Source: Paenibacillus sp. BIC5C1 (lineage in GTDB: Bacteria > Bacillota > Bacilli > Paenibacillales > Paenibacillaceae). From it: a DNA stretch of 64,000 bases. The stretch covers positions 5,146,001 to 5,210,000 of the forward strand of contig NZ_CP135922.1 in NCBI RefSeq assembly GCF_032399705.1. The letters run 5' to 3'. Below, in pieces: positions 26,301 through 35,214 of this stretch. The stretch's first letter is position 1; each line of letters begins with the position of its first letter. Below the pieces are notes generated by a model. The model was not told the DNA's origin. It searched no databases and was given only the letters and a program-made list of their open reading frames with translations. The position numbers and the translations under genes are program-made.

Positions 26301-28498
26301 TTAAGTTCCTTGCGCAGCTTCAAGGCGGTCTGGTAGACGCCCTTCCAGTCGTCTGCAGTTACTGACGCCGGACTATAGCGAGTCTGTTCAAACTTCGCTA
26401 GAAGTTCATGCAATGTCGCTGCTGCAGCTGGTTTCGCCTGGCTCCAGCGGGTTACGGATTCACGAAGTGTCTCGTCCCCGCTCCGGGTCAATCCCTTGCG
26501 CTTCACATAACGAATCCAGCGTTCGGTCTCTGCCACTACCTTTTGTTCAGGCGTTAGCGGTCCACCTGTCCGCACACGAAGTACAAAGAATCGAAGCGAG
26601 AGACGATTTCGCCAGAACATATAAGCCACCCACAATACGATGATGGCTCCCGCAGCCCAGATTACAAAAGCCGGGATACTGGATGAAGCCTGCTCAGGCG
26701 CAGGAGTTTGCTCTTCCTCTTTTACCGGTTCCTCTTCAGGTTGTTCTTCAGGCTCATCTACAGGCTGTACATCTGGTTGTTCCGTGAGCAACGGCATGTC
26801 AAAGCCCGGCGTTGCTTCAACCGGAATCCATCCATACTCGCCAAAATAAACTTCAGCCCAAGAATGCGCATCTGCATTCGTTACAGTGTACGTTGTCTCG
26901 ATCTCAGCCCCAGGTTGGCGTGGGGCTTGCATGTCTGAATTCAACGACAACTGTCCCGGCGCGTACCCTTTCACCCAACGAGCGGGAATACCCTCGGAGC
27001 GTGCCATCATAACCAGCGCAGTCGAGAAGTAATCACAATACCCTTCACGAATGTCAAATAAAAATCCTTCAACAAAGTCACTGCTTACTTTTCGGGATAA
27101 ATCCGGATTGTTTGTGTAATCAAAATTTTGTTGTAAATAGTTTTGCAGTAATGCCACTTTTTCATACGGTGTATTTGCCGATGCTGTAATTTCAGCGGCC
27201 AGGTCCGTCACCCGATCAGGGAATCTGGATGGCAGCTGGAGATACATATCATCTGCCGGATTGCTCGTATACAGATCATCAAAAGATTTGGTACGAAGCT
27301 CATCTTCCACAATAACTGGCGCTTCGGATACAATCGTATACGTTTTGGGATATTGCGGTTGCTGGCGGTCTGTTACGACATGCAGCTCTGCCTGCTCCGG
27401 ATTCCATAACATCCGGTCCGAATTCGCCTCACCATTGACAGATGTGACTTCAGAGATAGAATAGGCTCCAAAGAGGATCGGATACACGTTGTCATTCAAC
27501 ATCGTCACTTTCTGAGTGACTTGCTTGGTAGTTACACTTCCGGATTCGTCATTCTCCAGAGCCTGTCCGGCCTCAACATCCTCTGTTGCACCTCGTCCAC
27601 GATCATCCCAGCCTGTTCCTGTATACTCTGCACGCGTCTCACCGCGCCAGTAACTGCGTTCATTGGTAGTGACGGACATGACAGGGGTATAGTCGAAGTT
27701 GAATCCTCCGCCAAGCTGGTTGTCTTCCCTGCTGTATCCTGACTCGGTAGCTGCGGGAATGTCCAGTGTTCCGTTGCCAGTCTGACTCCCCGAACTTCCG
27801 GTGTAGTTACGCCACGCGGTATAAGGATCAGTAAGGGTAGGAGGAACTTCCGGCATGTTCACACTGGCTACGATAATGAGAGAGAATATGATTGCAATGT
27901 TGGCCAGAATTTTATAGGGATATCGGATAATTCGTTTCCACCCTTGTGGATATTGCAGTTGGAAATTACGGAAGTGCTGACATACCAGCCATCCCATTCC
28001 CGCAAACATAACCCAAGCGATTTCAATCCAAAGTGGAAACTGAGTAAAGGAGTCCAGAATTCCCATGGATATAATGTTAATGCCCAGAAAAACGAGAATC
28101 CGGCGCGTTGTAGTCACCAAGCGCAGGGCAGCTTCAAGCATCACCCACGCGCATAGGGAGAACCAGATGTAAGGTGTCAGGTGCAACACAAATTGCTCTG
28201 TACGCTCCATTAACGTGCCATAAGGAATATAAACCGTGTAATCAGTTAAAGTCTTATGCAAAATATATACAAGGACAATCGCCTTGATTATCGTTCGAAT
28301 CATTATTTTGAAAGGCAGAATAACTTCCAGAATACAGACCGCAGCGAGTGTCCACAGTACCAATGAAGTGGTCTCCGTATACCAGGATTCCTGTGTAAAT
28401 GATATCCACTGCATGCCAATCAGGAAAATCCAGAGCAACGAAGCCGCATGATACCAGGATCTTCTCCCCACTGTCAGCTCTTGGCCATTAGTACTCAT
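26285..28498 (-). CDS. DUF3488/transglutaminase-like membrane protein
   Basis: 737 residues. The N-terminal third has about six or seven membrane helices (DUF3488/TgpA region). An extracytoplasmic transglutaminase core follows, with Cys in REGYCDYFSTALVMMAR, His in ADAHSWAEVYF and Asp/Glu region in GWIPVEATPG. Then comes a Glu/Pro-rich linker, a last membrane helix (about residue 620) and a cytoplasmic DUF4129-like tail. The trio with DUF58 and MoxR genes is a conserved operon whose substrate is unclear. The start overlaps the DUF58 stop by four bases. Confidence 0.9.
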   Translation of the reverse strand: MSTNGQELTVGRRSWYHAASLLWIFLIGMQWISFTQESWYTETTSLVLWTLAAVCILEVILPFKIMIRTIIKAIVLVYILHKTLTDYTVYIPYGTLMERTEQFVLHLTPYIWFSLCAWVMLEAALRLVTTTRRILVFLGINIISMGILDSFTQFPLWIEIAWVMFAGMGWLVCQHFRNFQLQYPQGWKRIIRYPYKILANIAIIFSLIIVASVNMPEVPPTLTDPYTAWRNYTGSSGSQTGNGTLDIPAATESGYSREDNQLGGGFNFDYTPVMSVTTNERSYWRGETRAEYTGTGWDDRGRGATEDVEAGQALENDESGSVTTKQVTQKVTMLNDNVYPILFGAYSISEVTSVNGEANSDRMLWNPEQAELHVVTDRQQPQYPKTYTIVSEAPVIVEDELRTKSFDDLYTSNPADDMYLQLPSRFPDRVTDLAAEITASANTPYEKVALLQNYLQQNFDYTNNPDLSRKVSSDFVEGFLFDIREGYCDYFSTALVMMARSEGIPARWVKGYAPGQLSLNSDMQAPRQPGAEIETTYTVTNADAHSWAEVYFGEYGWIPVEATPGFDMPLLTEQPDVQPVDEPEEQPEEEPVKEEEQTPAPEQASSSIPAFVIWAAGAIIVLWVAYMFWRNRLSLRFFVLRVRTGGPLTPEQKVVAETERWIRYVKRKGLTRSGDETLRESVTRWSQAKPAAAATLHELLAKFEQTRYSPASVTADDWKGVYQTALKLRKELKAERA

Positions 28499-29742
28499 AC
28501 ACTACCTCCCCCCATAACTGTTGGAAGCTCCTGCAAATGGGAAACGGTAAAGGATCTTGTGCCTCTTCCGCGCAGCATGGCATTCCACTCGGAACTCCGG
28601 CGGGAATCAGTGGGTTCAATCAGAATATGACAAGGGGTCATCCCACGTGTGTCAGCCCATCGGAGCAGTTCCAGAACTTTTTCATCTTTTTGGGGAGAAA
28701 TCACTACAAAATAAGCACCTTGAGGAAACTGACGTGACATCTTCTCGACACCTGGCAGCAGCCGTTTCTCCTGGCCATTATATTGGATATCTACCAGATG
28801 ATGAATCATCTTCTGCCGTTCCATCGGACTTTCGCTGGGAGCAAAAAATGATGTCATCTCCGACAGTGTCAGCAGCCCCATGCCCATTCGTTCTCTTGTG
28901 CCATATTCCAGCAGGGAGGCAGCCGTAGACACAGCTAGTTCAAAGGCCTCACCATGTTCGTAGCTGCCTGACAGCGCATCCAGCACCAGAATCGTTTTCG
29001 GCACCGATTCATGTTCAAATTCCTTGGACTTCCACGTTCCCGTCTTTGCCGTTGCATTCCAGTGAATGCGGGAAAGGCGATCTCCATAAACGTAATCACG
29101 GACGCCGTTAATCTGGGTCGTTTCCCTGCGTGAGCGGGTCAAGGCTGTCTGTGGACCAGATAACCGTGATTTGCGGTCGTACAGCTGCCAGTACGGTATA
29201 AATACCGTCCGCGGCAGCACCCGGAATTCGCCTTTGGCTTTGAACGTTCCCCGATGCTCAATCAGTCCAAAGATGTCCTCGCTGGCACATTCCGTTTCGG
29301 AAAAGACATACTTTCCTCGCTCCAGCGGGGGGGTCTGAAATGACAATTCACCATAACCTCGCATGCTTGGAATGAGGCTTTCTTTGAAAGACCAGGATTC
29401 GCCGTTATGCCGATGCAGCATTTCGCGCACAACCACATATGGAAGTGGTAAAAATCCCGGAATGTTCAGACTTAACTTTACCTGTACCTGATCACCCGCA
29501 TGCAGCAACTCTTCATGATCCTGGCCGGAAGAGAGCTTACGCACGCCGTGAGTACGCCTCACACCGCTAAAACCAGCAATCGCAAGGTAAATACAAAGCA
29601 GAGTCACCATCGACAGCAGCATCAGGGAGGTCTTCCCACCCTGGAACAAAACATAAGCCAAACAGCACATCCACACCGCCGCGATGCTCCATACGCGGGG
29701 GTGGCGTATTCCCCTTCTGACTGTACTCAAAAGCGGCTTCAT
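28495..29742 (-). CDS. DUF58 domain-containing protein
   Basis: 415 residues from the ATG at 29742, which nearly touches the MoxR stop codon (TAATTGATG). Two N-terminal membrane helices are followed by a beta-rich region and the DUF58 core (IHWNATAKTGTWKSKEFEHE), with a vWA-like C-terminal domain (LVLDALSGS). Family members are thought to be clients or partners of MoxR ATPases. Middle gene of the three-gene operon. Confidence 0.9.
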   Translation of the reverse strand: MKPLLSTVRRGIRHPRVWSIAAVWMCCLAYVLFQGGKTSLMLLSMVTLLCIYLAIAGFSGVRRTHGVRKLSSGQDHEELLHAGDQVQVKLSLNIPGFLPLPYVVVREMLHRHNGESWSFKESLIPSMRGYGELSFQTPPLERGKYVFSETECASEDIFGLIEHRGTFKAKGEFRVLPRTVFIPYWQLYDRKSRLSGPQTALTRSRRETTQINGVRDYVYGDRLSRIHWNATAKTGTWKSKEFEHESVPKTILVLDALSGSYEHGEAFELAVSTAASLLEYGTRERMGMGLLTLSEMTSFFAPSESPMERQKMIHHLVDIQYNGQEKRLLPGVEKMSRQFPQGAYFVVISPQKDEKVLELLRWADTRGMTPCHILIEPTDSRRSSEWNAMLRGRGTRSFTVSHLQELPTVMGGGSV

Positions 29743-29745
29743 CAA

Positions 29746-30702
29746 TTATTGCCCCATGGAGACGGGCACTCGAACCTGCTGAAGTACGGAATTTAATACA
29801 GCCTCAGAGCTCATGCTGTCCAGTCTCGATTCGGGACGCAGCACAATCCGATGGGAGATGACATAAGGTGCCATCGTTTTCACGTCATCCGGAAGCACGT
29901 AGTCACGTTCCTGCAAAAAGGCAAAAGCCTTCACCGCCATCATAAATGAAATGGCTGCCCGCGGGCTTGCGCCCAGCAATACGGATGGGTGGGAGCGAGT
30001 TTTGCGAACCACATCAAGCAGATAATCCATGACCGGATCACCGATGAATACTTCCTTGATCTCCTGTTGAATGGCTGATATCTGATCCATATGGGTTACG
30101 GATTCAAGCCGATCAACAGGCTGACCAGACTGGTGCTGCTTCAGCAGCGTTTTCTCGATATCCTTGTCGGGATAACCCAGACTTATTTTCAACATAAACC
30201 GGTCCAGCTGCGCTTCCGGCAATGTGTAGGTTCCTTCAAAATCGATTGGATTCTGGGTTGCACAGAGCATAAATGGATGAGGCAGATCATACGTATCGCC
30301 ATCTACCGTTACACTGCGCTCTTCCATGACTTCCAGCAAAGCGGACTGCGTTTTCGTAGTTGCCCGGTTAATCTCGTCTGCCAGCAAAATATTGGTCATC
30401 ACCGGACCCGGACGGAAGTAAAAGCGCTCGTCACGTGGATGGAAAACGGATACACCTGTGATGTCACTTGGCAAAATATCAGGATTACATTGAATGCGGC
30501 GGTACTCTCCGCGCATGGATTTCGATAATGCTTTAACCAACTGCGTCTTGCCTGTTCCTGGTACGTCTTCAATCAGAACGTGTCCGCCTGCAAGCAAAGC
30601 TGTGAGCAAAAGTTGAATTTCAAAAGATTTTCCCATTATGCATGATTCCAGATTAGAACGAACTGCTGATATGATTTGGATCGACTCTTTGCGCACAGGC
30701 AT
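29746..30702 (-). CDS. MoxR-family AAA+ ATPase
   Basis: 318 residues from the ATG at 30702, behind AGGAGGTTAGACCAC. Walker A is DVPGTGKTQL, Walker B ILLADEINRA, sensor 1 CATQNPIDFEGT. MoxR ATPases act as chaperones for the assembly of vWA/DUF58-type proteins. First gene of the operon with the DUF58 and transglutaminase genes. Confidence 0.94.
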   Translation of the reverse strand: MPVRKESIQIISAVRSNLESCIMGKSFEIQLLLTALLAGGHVLIEDVPGTGKTQLVKALSKSMRGEYRRIQCNPDILPSDITGVSVFHPRDERFYFRPGPVMTNILLADEINRATTKTQSALLEVMEERSVTVDGDTYDLPHPFMLCATQNPIDFEGTYTLPEAQLDRFMLKISLGYPDKDIEKTLLKQHQSGQPVDRLESVTHMDQISAIQQEIKEVFIGDPVMDYLLDVVRKTRSHPSVLLGASPRAAISFMMAVKAFAFLQERDYVLPDDVKTMAPYVISHRIVLRPESRLDSMSSEAVLNSVLQQVRVPVSMGQ

Positions 30703-30832
30703 GTGGTCTAACCTCCTAAAAAAGCATACAGATTTCCTTTTATTGTACATGATCCAAAGGCGCGCGTACACTCGAAGGAACTCAACATTTGTTTCCAGCC
30801 GTCAGATTCGCCGCAGTTATCGCATGATTACG

Positions 30833-30872
30833 ACAAAAAGAGGCTCGGATAGAAGTTATCCGAAGCCTCTGC
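30833..30872 (-). terminator. Terminator of the spoVA operon
   Basis: Minus strand: AGAGGCTTCGGATA - ACTTCT - ATCCGAGCCTCT (one bulge) followed by TTTTTG, about 40 bases after the spoVAE stop codon. Confidence 0.85.
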
Positions 30873-30909
30873 TGATTCCATATATAATGGGTAGCTCTGC
30901 CATGCTCTA

Positions 30910-31260
30910 TTACCCTTTGGGCCGAACCACCAATGCCGCGAGAAAAGAAAAGATTATCGCTGAGGAAATACCCGCGGCGGTCAAATCGAATATCCCCGTA
31001 ATGACACCAATCCATCCCTCTTTCTCCAGTTCCGTCAATGCCCCGTGCACGAGGGAGTTACCAAAACTGGTAATGGGAATAGAAGCTCCTGCCCCTGCAA
31101 ATTTGACGAGTGGATCATACAGCCCAAACGCATCCGCAACCGCACCAGCCACTACAAGTGTACTCATCGTATGTGCAGGCGTCAGTTTGACACCATCCAT
31201 CAGAAGCTGTCCCACGACACATATCAACCCGCCAACAATAAAAGCCCATAAAAATTGCAT
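30910..31260 (-). CDS. spoVAE: Stage V sporulation protein AE
   Basis: 116 residues, almost entirely membrane-embedded (three to four helices; FLWAFIVGGLICVVGQLLMDG, STLVVAGAVADAFG, IITFSFLAALVV-like end). Ribosome site AAAGGAGGG. SpoVA proteins form the inner-membrane channel that loads Ca-dipicolinate into the developing spore and releases it on germination. Last gene of the spoVAC-D-E operon. Confidence 0.93.
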   Translation of the reverse strand: MQFLWAFIVGGLICVVGQLLMDGVKLTPAHTMSTLVVAGAVADAFGLYDPLVKFAGAGASIPITSFGNSLVHGALTELEKEGWIGVITGIFDLTAAGISSAIIFSFLAALVVRPKG

Positions 31261-31263
31261 CCT

Positions 31264-32280
31264 TTATCCCTCCTTTTCTATGGCCACAGCATGTGCAATA
31301 CAAGGAATGCTCTCGCCCTGCTGGTATGAAAGTGGAGACAACAATGCACCGGTAGCGACCACCAATACCTTATTGAGTTCACCCTTTTGCATCCGGTTCA
31401 AAATGTGACCATAGGTCACTGTCGCTGAACATCCACAGCCGCTTCCTCCGGCCACAACCTGAGGCTGCTTTTCCAGGTTATATATCATCAAACCACAGTC
31501 ATTGAAGACCGTTTGTTCCATAGGGATACCCTCTTTATGCAAAAGCTCCTTAACGATGGGCAATCCAACCGAAGCAAGGTCACCTGTAACGATCAGATCA
31601 TAATAACCAGGTTCCAGGCCTGTGTCCCGGAAATGAGAAACGATGGTATCCGCTGCGGCTGGAGCCATGGCAGCCCCCATATTAAACGGATCTTTGATAC
31701 CCATATCCATAATTCGGCCAATTGTCGCTCTGGTGACTACCGGGCCCTGACCCGTACGCGATATCACACTACACCCTGATCCCGTAACAGTATATTGGGC
31801 ATATGGCGGCTTCTGGGAACCATATTCTGTTGGATAACGAAATTGCTTTTCCACCGTACAGTTGTGACTGACCGTACCCGCGAGTACATAATCCCCTGCA
31901 CCCGAATCCACGATGAGCGAGGCCAGGGCCAACGTCTCCATTGAGGTTGAACAGGCACCAAATACCCCCAGATAGGGAACACCCAACTTGCGGGCAGAAA
32001 AGGAACTACTGATAATCTGGTTCATCAGATCTCCGCCGACAAAGAACTGAAGCTCTTCCTTCGTAATATTCGCATTGATCAACGCCATTTGGGATGCCTG
32101 TTCAAGGAGTTTGCGCTCTGCCTTTTCCCAGGTCTTCTCCCCAATCTCCAAATTGTCATATACATAGTCAAAATCAGATGCCAGAGGCCCTTGGCCTTCA
32201 TCTGGTCCTCCGACTGCCGACCTGCCAATAATGCGTGGACGGTTCTCAAATTGCCAGGTTTGTTGTCCCAGGAGCTTCAT
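31264..32280 (-). CDS. spoVAD: Stage V sporulation protein AD, dipicolinate-binding
   Basis: 338 residues from the ATG at 32280 (GGAGGTGGACATCT upstream); a longer in-frame extension lacks a ribosome site. Thiolase-like fold with FGACSTSMETLALA and GGSGCGCSATVTYG. SpoVAD is the soluble dipicolinic-acid-binding member of the channel. Its start overlaps the spoVAC stop by four bases (ATGA). Confidence 0.96.
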   Translation of the reverse strand: MKLLGQQTWQFENRPRIIGRSAVGGPDEGQGPLASDFDYVYDNLEIGEKTWEKAERKLLEQASQMALINANITKEELQFFVGGDLMNQIISSSFSARKLGVPYLGVFGACSTSMETLALASLIVDSGAGDYVLAGTVSHNCTVEKQFRYPTEYGSQKPPYAQYTVTGSGCSVISRTGQGPVVTRATIGRIMDMGIKDPFNMGAAMAPAAADTIVSHFRDTGLEPGYYDLIVTGDLASVGLPIVKELLHKEGIPMEQTVFNDCGLMIYNLEKQPQVVAGGSGCGCSATVTYGHILNRMQKGELNKVLVVATGALLSPLSYQQGESIPCIAHAVAIEKEG

Positions 32281-32780
32281 AGATGTCCACCTCCGAAGCC
32301 AAGAATGGCGTATATGATCCCCACGATGAAGGCAGCAACTACACCAAACACGATGACCGAACCAGCCAATTTGAACATGTTCGCACCAACACCCAGCACG
32401 AGTCCCTCGGCGCGATGCTCCAGTGCTGCCGAGCACATGGAGTTGGCAAATCCGGTAACAGGGACAGCCGTTCCGGCACCAGCCCATTGCGCCATTTTAT
32501 CGTAGACACCGAGGCAAGTCAGGATAACTGAAATAAGAATCATGACCGCAACGGTTGGACTGGCTGCTTCCTTGGAAGTCATGTCAAACCCGGCCATAAA
32601 AGCTTCCTGGATAGCCTGTCCAATGACGCAGATGAATCCGCCGACGAAGAATGCCTTAATACAGTTCGCCCAGATAGGACGAGCAGGCTCATGTTTTTTG
32701 GCGACTTTTTTATATTCCTGTTCACTGATGGACAGGGATGATGATGATTTTTTTCCGCTACCCTTATTTTGAGCTGGCAA
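32277..32780 (-). CDS. spoVAC: Stage V sporulation protein AC
   Basis: 167 residues from a TTG at 32780 with AAGGAGG nine bases upstream. A short charged N-terminus (about 40 residues) precedes four to five membrane helices, including IKAFFVGGFICVIGQAIQ and GTAVPVTGFANSMCSAALEH. SpoVAC behaves as a mechanosensitive channel component in Bacillus. First gene of the operon; a forespore sigma-G promoter is expected, but I found no convincing match upstream. Confidence 0.95.
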   Translation of the reverse strand: MPAQNKGSGKKSSSSLSISEQEYKKVAKKHEPARPIWANCIKAFFVGGFICVIGQAIQEAFMAGFDMTSKEAASPTVAVMILISVILTCLGVYDKMAQWAGAGTAVPVTGFANSMCSAALEHRAEGLVLGVGANMFKLAGSVIVFGVVAAFIVGIIYAILGFGGGHL

Positions 32781-32969
32781 GATACAGAACCTCCTTGAAA
32801 TGAAAATCAGTCAACAGTTGTGACTGCACATACTGTGTGTAATCCTGTATTCATTGTTTGTTAAGGTTGGGAAAGTTATGTATCCGGCAAATGGCAGCAT
32901 TTGTTTCCAGCACAATGAAGCAGCCGAATCAGATGAGTCGCTCAGCGCCGGATCAGAGTCTTGAGAAAG

Positions 32970-33053
32970 TTATAAATAAAGCAGAACGATCACGAGCAAA
33001 ATAAAGAGGACGATAAAAAGCATGGTTTCATTGCCTTCATCGGGTAGCTTCAT
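32970..33053 (-). CDS. 27-residue hydrophobic peptide, YjcZ-like
   Basis: Frame MKLPDEGNETMLFIVLFILL followed by VIVLLYL. A short acidic head leads into one membrane helix ending at the C-terminus. AAGGAGC lies about eleven bases before the ATG. The tail resembles the YjcZ/SscA-type small sporulation peptides (VLFILLIIV), and the place upstream of spoVAC fits. The rest of the 32,781-33,394 gap shows no other gene or strong signal. Confidence 0.5.
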   Translation of the reverse strand: MKLPDEGNETMLFIVLFILLVIVLLYL

Positions 33054-33394
33054 CTATTGTCCCAGCTCCTTCCTGTTGTCAGGCAAGTGAAATTAGTAGC
33101 CTATTAAATAACCTCATCGAAAAAGGTTAAGCAAAATGATTTCTCACTCTATGCATATTCAATGTTGCTGCTTGTCGACTGTGTTTGGTGCGGATTTAAT
33201 GTCCCGATGAATCATCAAACGAGCAAGCATTTATGCCTGAGATACGTGACATAACCATGGACAATTACTTGCGCAAGGTTCATACTGTAGTGTGACCAGT
33301 GGTTAAATAAACGTTCTTCTTTTTCGAAGGACAACAGTCCGGCAGCCGTTCTGCTGAGACCTGATCTACATACAAGCAGAGGAGTTGTCGACAC

Positions 33395-34468
33395 ATGAAT
33401 CAAAAAACGTTGGAAATGTTTCGAACGTTAACGGAATTCCCTTCCGTTTCAGGGTTTGAACGCGAGCTTCGCGGATGGATGAAAGAACAAATGTCTCCTT
33501 ATACGGATGAATTTGTCCAGGATCGCCTGGGTAGCCTTTTTGGTGTATTGCGAGGAGAAGCGTCTGGACCCAAAGTCATGGTTGCAGGTCACTTCGACGA
33601 AGTTGGCTTCATGACCACAGGCATTACGGAAACAGGCATGATCAAATTCCGCCCACTTGGTGGATGGTGGAGTCAGGCTGTACTATCACAACGTCTGGAA
33701 CTCATCACTCCGGATCGCAGAATTACAGGGGTTGTCGGTTCAACACCTACTCATCTTCTCGATGAATCCCAGCGCAATAAACCGGTTGATCTTAACCATA
33801 TGTACTTGGATATTGGTGCAGATAACCGTGCAGAAGCAGAGTCTTGGGGAATCCACCCGGGTATGCAGATCGTACCGATCTGTGAATTCACACCGATGGC
33901 CAATCCGAAGAAAATCATGGCTAAGGCATGGGATAACCGTTACGGTGTAGGACTTGCACTTGAGCTGGTTGAAGCATTGCATAAGGAAAAATTGCCAAAC
34001 ACCCTCTATTGCGGTGCAACAGTTCAAGAGGAATTGGGACTTCGCGGCGCACGTACAGCTGCCAATCTGATTGAACCAGATATTTTCTTTGCATTGGACT
34101 GCAGTGCTGCGAATGATATGACCGGGGATAAACAATCATTTGGACATATTGGACAAGGCGCTTTGCTGCGAATCTTCGACCCAGGCATGTTCACCCATCG
34201 CGGCATTGTTGAATATGTTCAGGACACAGCATCATCCAACCAGATCAAAATGCAATATTTCATCTCCCCTGGTGGAACAGATGCCGGAGCGGTTCATTTG
34301 AGCGGTATCGGTGTACCATCCACGGTAATTGGCATCTGTGCTCGCTACATTCATACTTCTTCTTCCATTATTCATACGGATGACTATGATGCAGCAAAAG
34401 AGTTGCTCGTGAAGTTGGTGAAGGGTCTGGATCAGACAACACTGAACACGATTATCGGAAACGCATAA
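33395..34468 (+). CDS. M42-family metallo-aminopeptidase
   Basis: 357 residues, start behind GAGGAG. Metal ligands and catalytic residues of the M42 fold are visible: VAGHFDEVGFM (His, Asp), AWDNRYGVGLALE (bridging Asp), VQEELGLRGA (catalytic Glu and ligand Glu), FALDCSAAND (Asp) and IHTSSSIIHTDDY (His). The group includes glutamyl aminopeptidases and tetrahedral TET peptidases; some are annotated as endoglucanases in error. Cytosolic peptide turnover is the likely role. Single-gene unit with a strong terminator. Confidence 0.93.
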   Translation: MNQKTLEMFRTLTEFPSVSGFERELRGWMKEQMSPYTDEFVQDRLGSLFGVLRGEASGPKVMVAGHFDEVGFMTTGITETGMIKFRPLGGWWSQAVLSQRLELITPDRRITGVVGSTPTHLLDESQRNKPVDLNHMYLDIGADNRAEAESWGIHPGMQIVPICEFTPMANPKKIMAKAWDNRYGVGLALELVEALHKEKLPNTLYCGATVQEELGLRGARTAANLIEPDIFFALDCSAANDMTGDKQSFGHIGQGALLRIFDPGMFTHRGIVEYVQDTASSNQIKMQYFISPGGTDAGAVHLSGIGVPSTVIGICARYIHTSSSIIHTDDYDAAKELLVKLVKGLDQTTLNTIIGNA

Positions 34469-34540
34469 TTGTGGATTCATGGCAGAATCTTGAGACTACA
34501 TTTGCTTCATTGCTTAACTTCATTTAAATTAATAAATTCA

Positions 34541-34577
34541 AGAGAGATCCTGACTTCATCAGGGTCTCTCTTTTTTT
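34541..34577 (+). terminator. Terminator of the M42 peptidase gene
   Basis: AGAGAGATCCTGA - CTTCA - TCAGGGTCTCTCT followed by TTTTTTT. Confidence 0.9.
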
Positions 34578-34673
34578 GATGCAACTAGTTTAATAGCTAG
34601 AACATTTATAGAAAAGATACATAATATACAACAACGGTAGAAGAAATAAAGATCAAGCAGCGGGGGACCTATT

Positions 34674-34991
34674 ATGGCAATGAGAAGGAATGGAAAATCG
34701 AATAAGGGTTCCAAAAAAACAGATGCTGCAAATACCCTTCTCAACGGTAACCTAAAAGGAAAAAATCTGGAGATTATCGTTGCAGCCTTGCTCGTAAGTG
34801 GAAAATTAAGAGTTGATGCCGTAACGTTGTTTCGAGAAGCCACACTCGTTGTTGAATTAGTTGGTCAGTACAAAACACTTAAAAATATTTCGCCGTCGAA
34901 CGCCGATAAGCTAGTCCAATTTCTTGACGAAATGGGCGACATGACACTGGATGATGTAGTACGGGCTTTTCAACAAAGGATAAATTCCTAG
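34674..34991 (+). CDS. Conserved-looking protein of unknown function
   Basis: 105 residues; GGGGGA lies six bases before the ATG. A lysine-rich N-terminus (MAMRRNGKSNKGSKK) is followed by predicted helices (LEIIVAALLVSGKLRVDAV; NADKLVQFLDEMGDMTLDDV). The region is too polar to be a clear membrane protein despite the AALLV stretch. I do not recognise a family. It may form a unit with the 40-residue membrane peptide 22 bases downstream. Confidence 0.6.
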   Translation: MAMRRNGKSNKGSKKTDAANTLLNGNLKGKNLEIIVAALLVSGKLRVDAVTLFREATLVVELVGQYKTLKNISPSNADKLVQFLDEMGDMTLDDVVRAFQQRINS

Positions 34992-35012
34992 ATAGCATGA
35001 AATGAGGTTGGG

Positions 35013-35135
35013 ATGATGTCTGACTTTGACGGAATCGGCTTCGCCGAACTGATAATTGTAGTTATCCTTGTAATGTTATTTGTATTTGGTTCAACAGATA
35101 TTGAAGGTTTGTCAAGTACACCCACAACCACATGA
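35013..35135 (+). CDS. 40-residue small membrane peptide
   Basis: Frame MMSDFDGIGFAELIIVVILV continuing MLFVFGSTDIEG and ending PTTT. One membrane helix (about residues 11-27) is preceded by a Gly/Phe/Asp-rich head. GAGG lies five bases before the first ATG. The layout resembles small sporulation membrane peptides of the YjcZ kind, but the match is loose. A strong terminator follows. Confidence 0.45.
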   Translation: MMSDFDGIGFAELIIVVILVMLFVFGSTDIEGLSSTPTTT

Positions 35136-35174
35136 CCCTCTCCATATTGATTACAGCCATGGATATGAACAAAA

Positions 35175-35208
35175 GAAATACCAGTCCTCTTGCAGGACTG
35201 GTATTTTT
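35175..35208. terminator. Bidirectional terminator between convergent genes
   Basis: AATACCAGTCCT - CTTGC - AGGACTGGTATT is a perfect 12-bp stem with T-runs usable in both directions. Confidence 0.9.
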
Positions 35209-35214
35209 GAGATT

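Noticed and set aside
31264-32487. A longer spoVAD start about 69 codons upstream
   Set aside because: The extension runs through spoVAC in another frame, is Cys/Trp/Arg-rich and lacks a ribosome site; the ATG at 32280 has GGAGGTGG.
30786-32911. A 14-base direct repeat (CATTTGTTTCCAGC) at 30786-30799 and 32898-32911 flanking the spoVA operon
   Set aside because: Several 14-base matches are expected by chance in a 64-kb window and there is no longer similarity or mobile gene between them.
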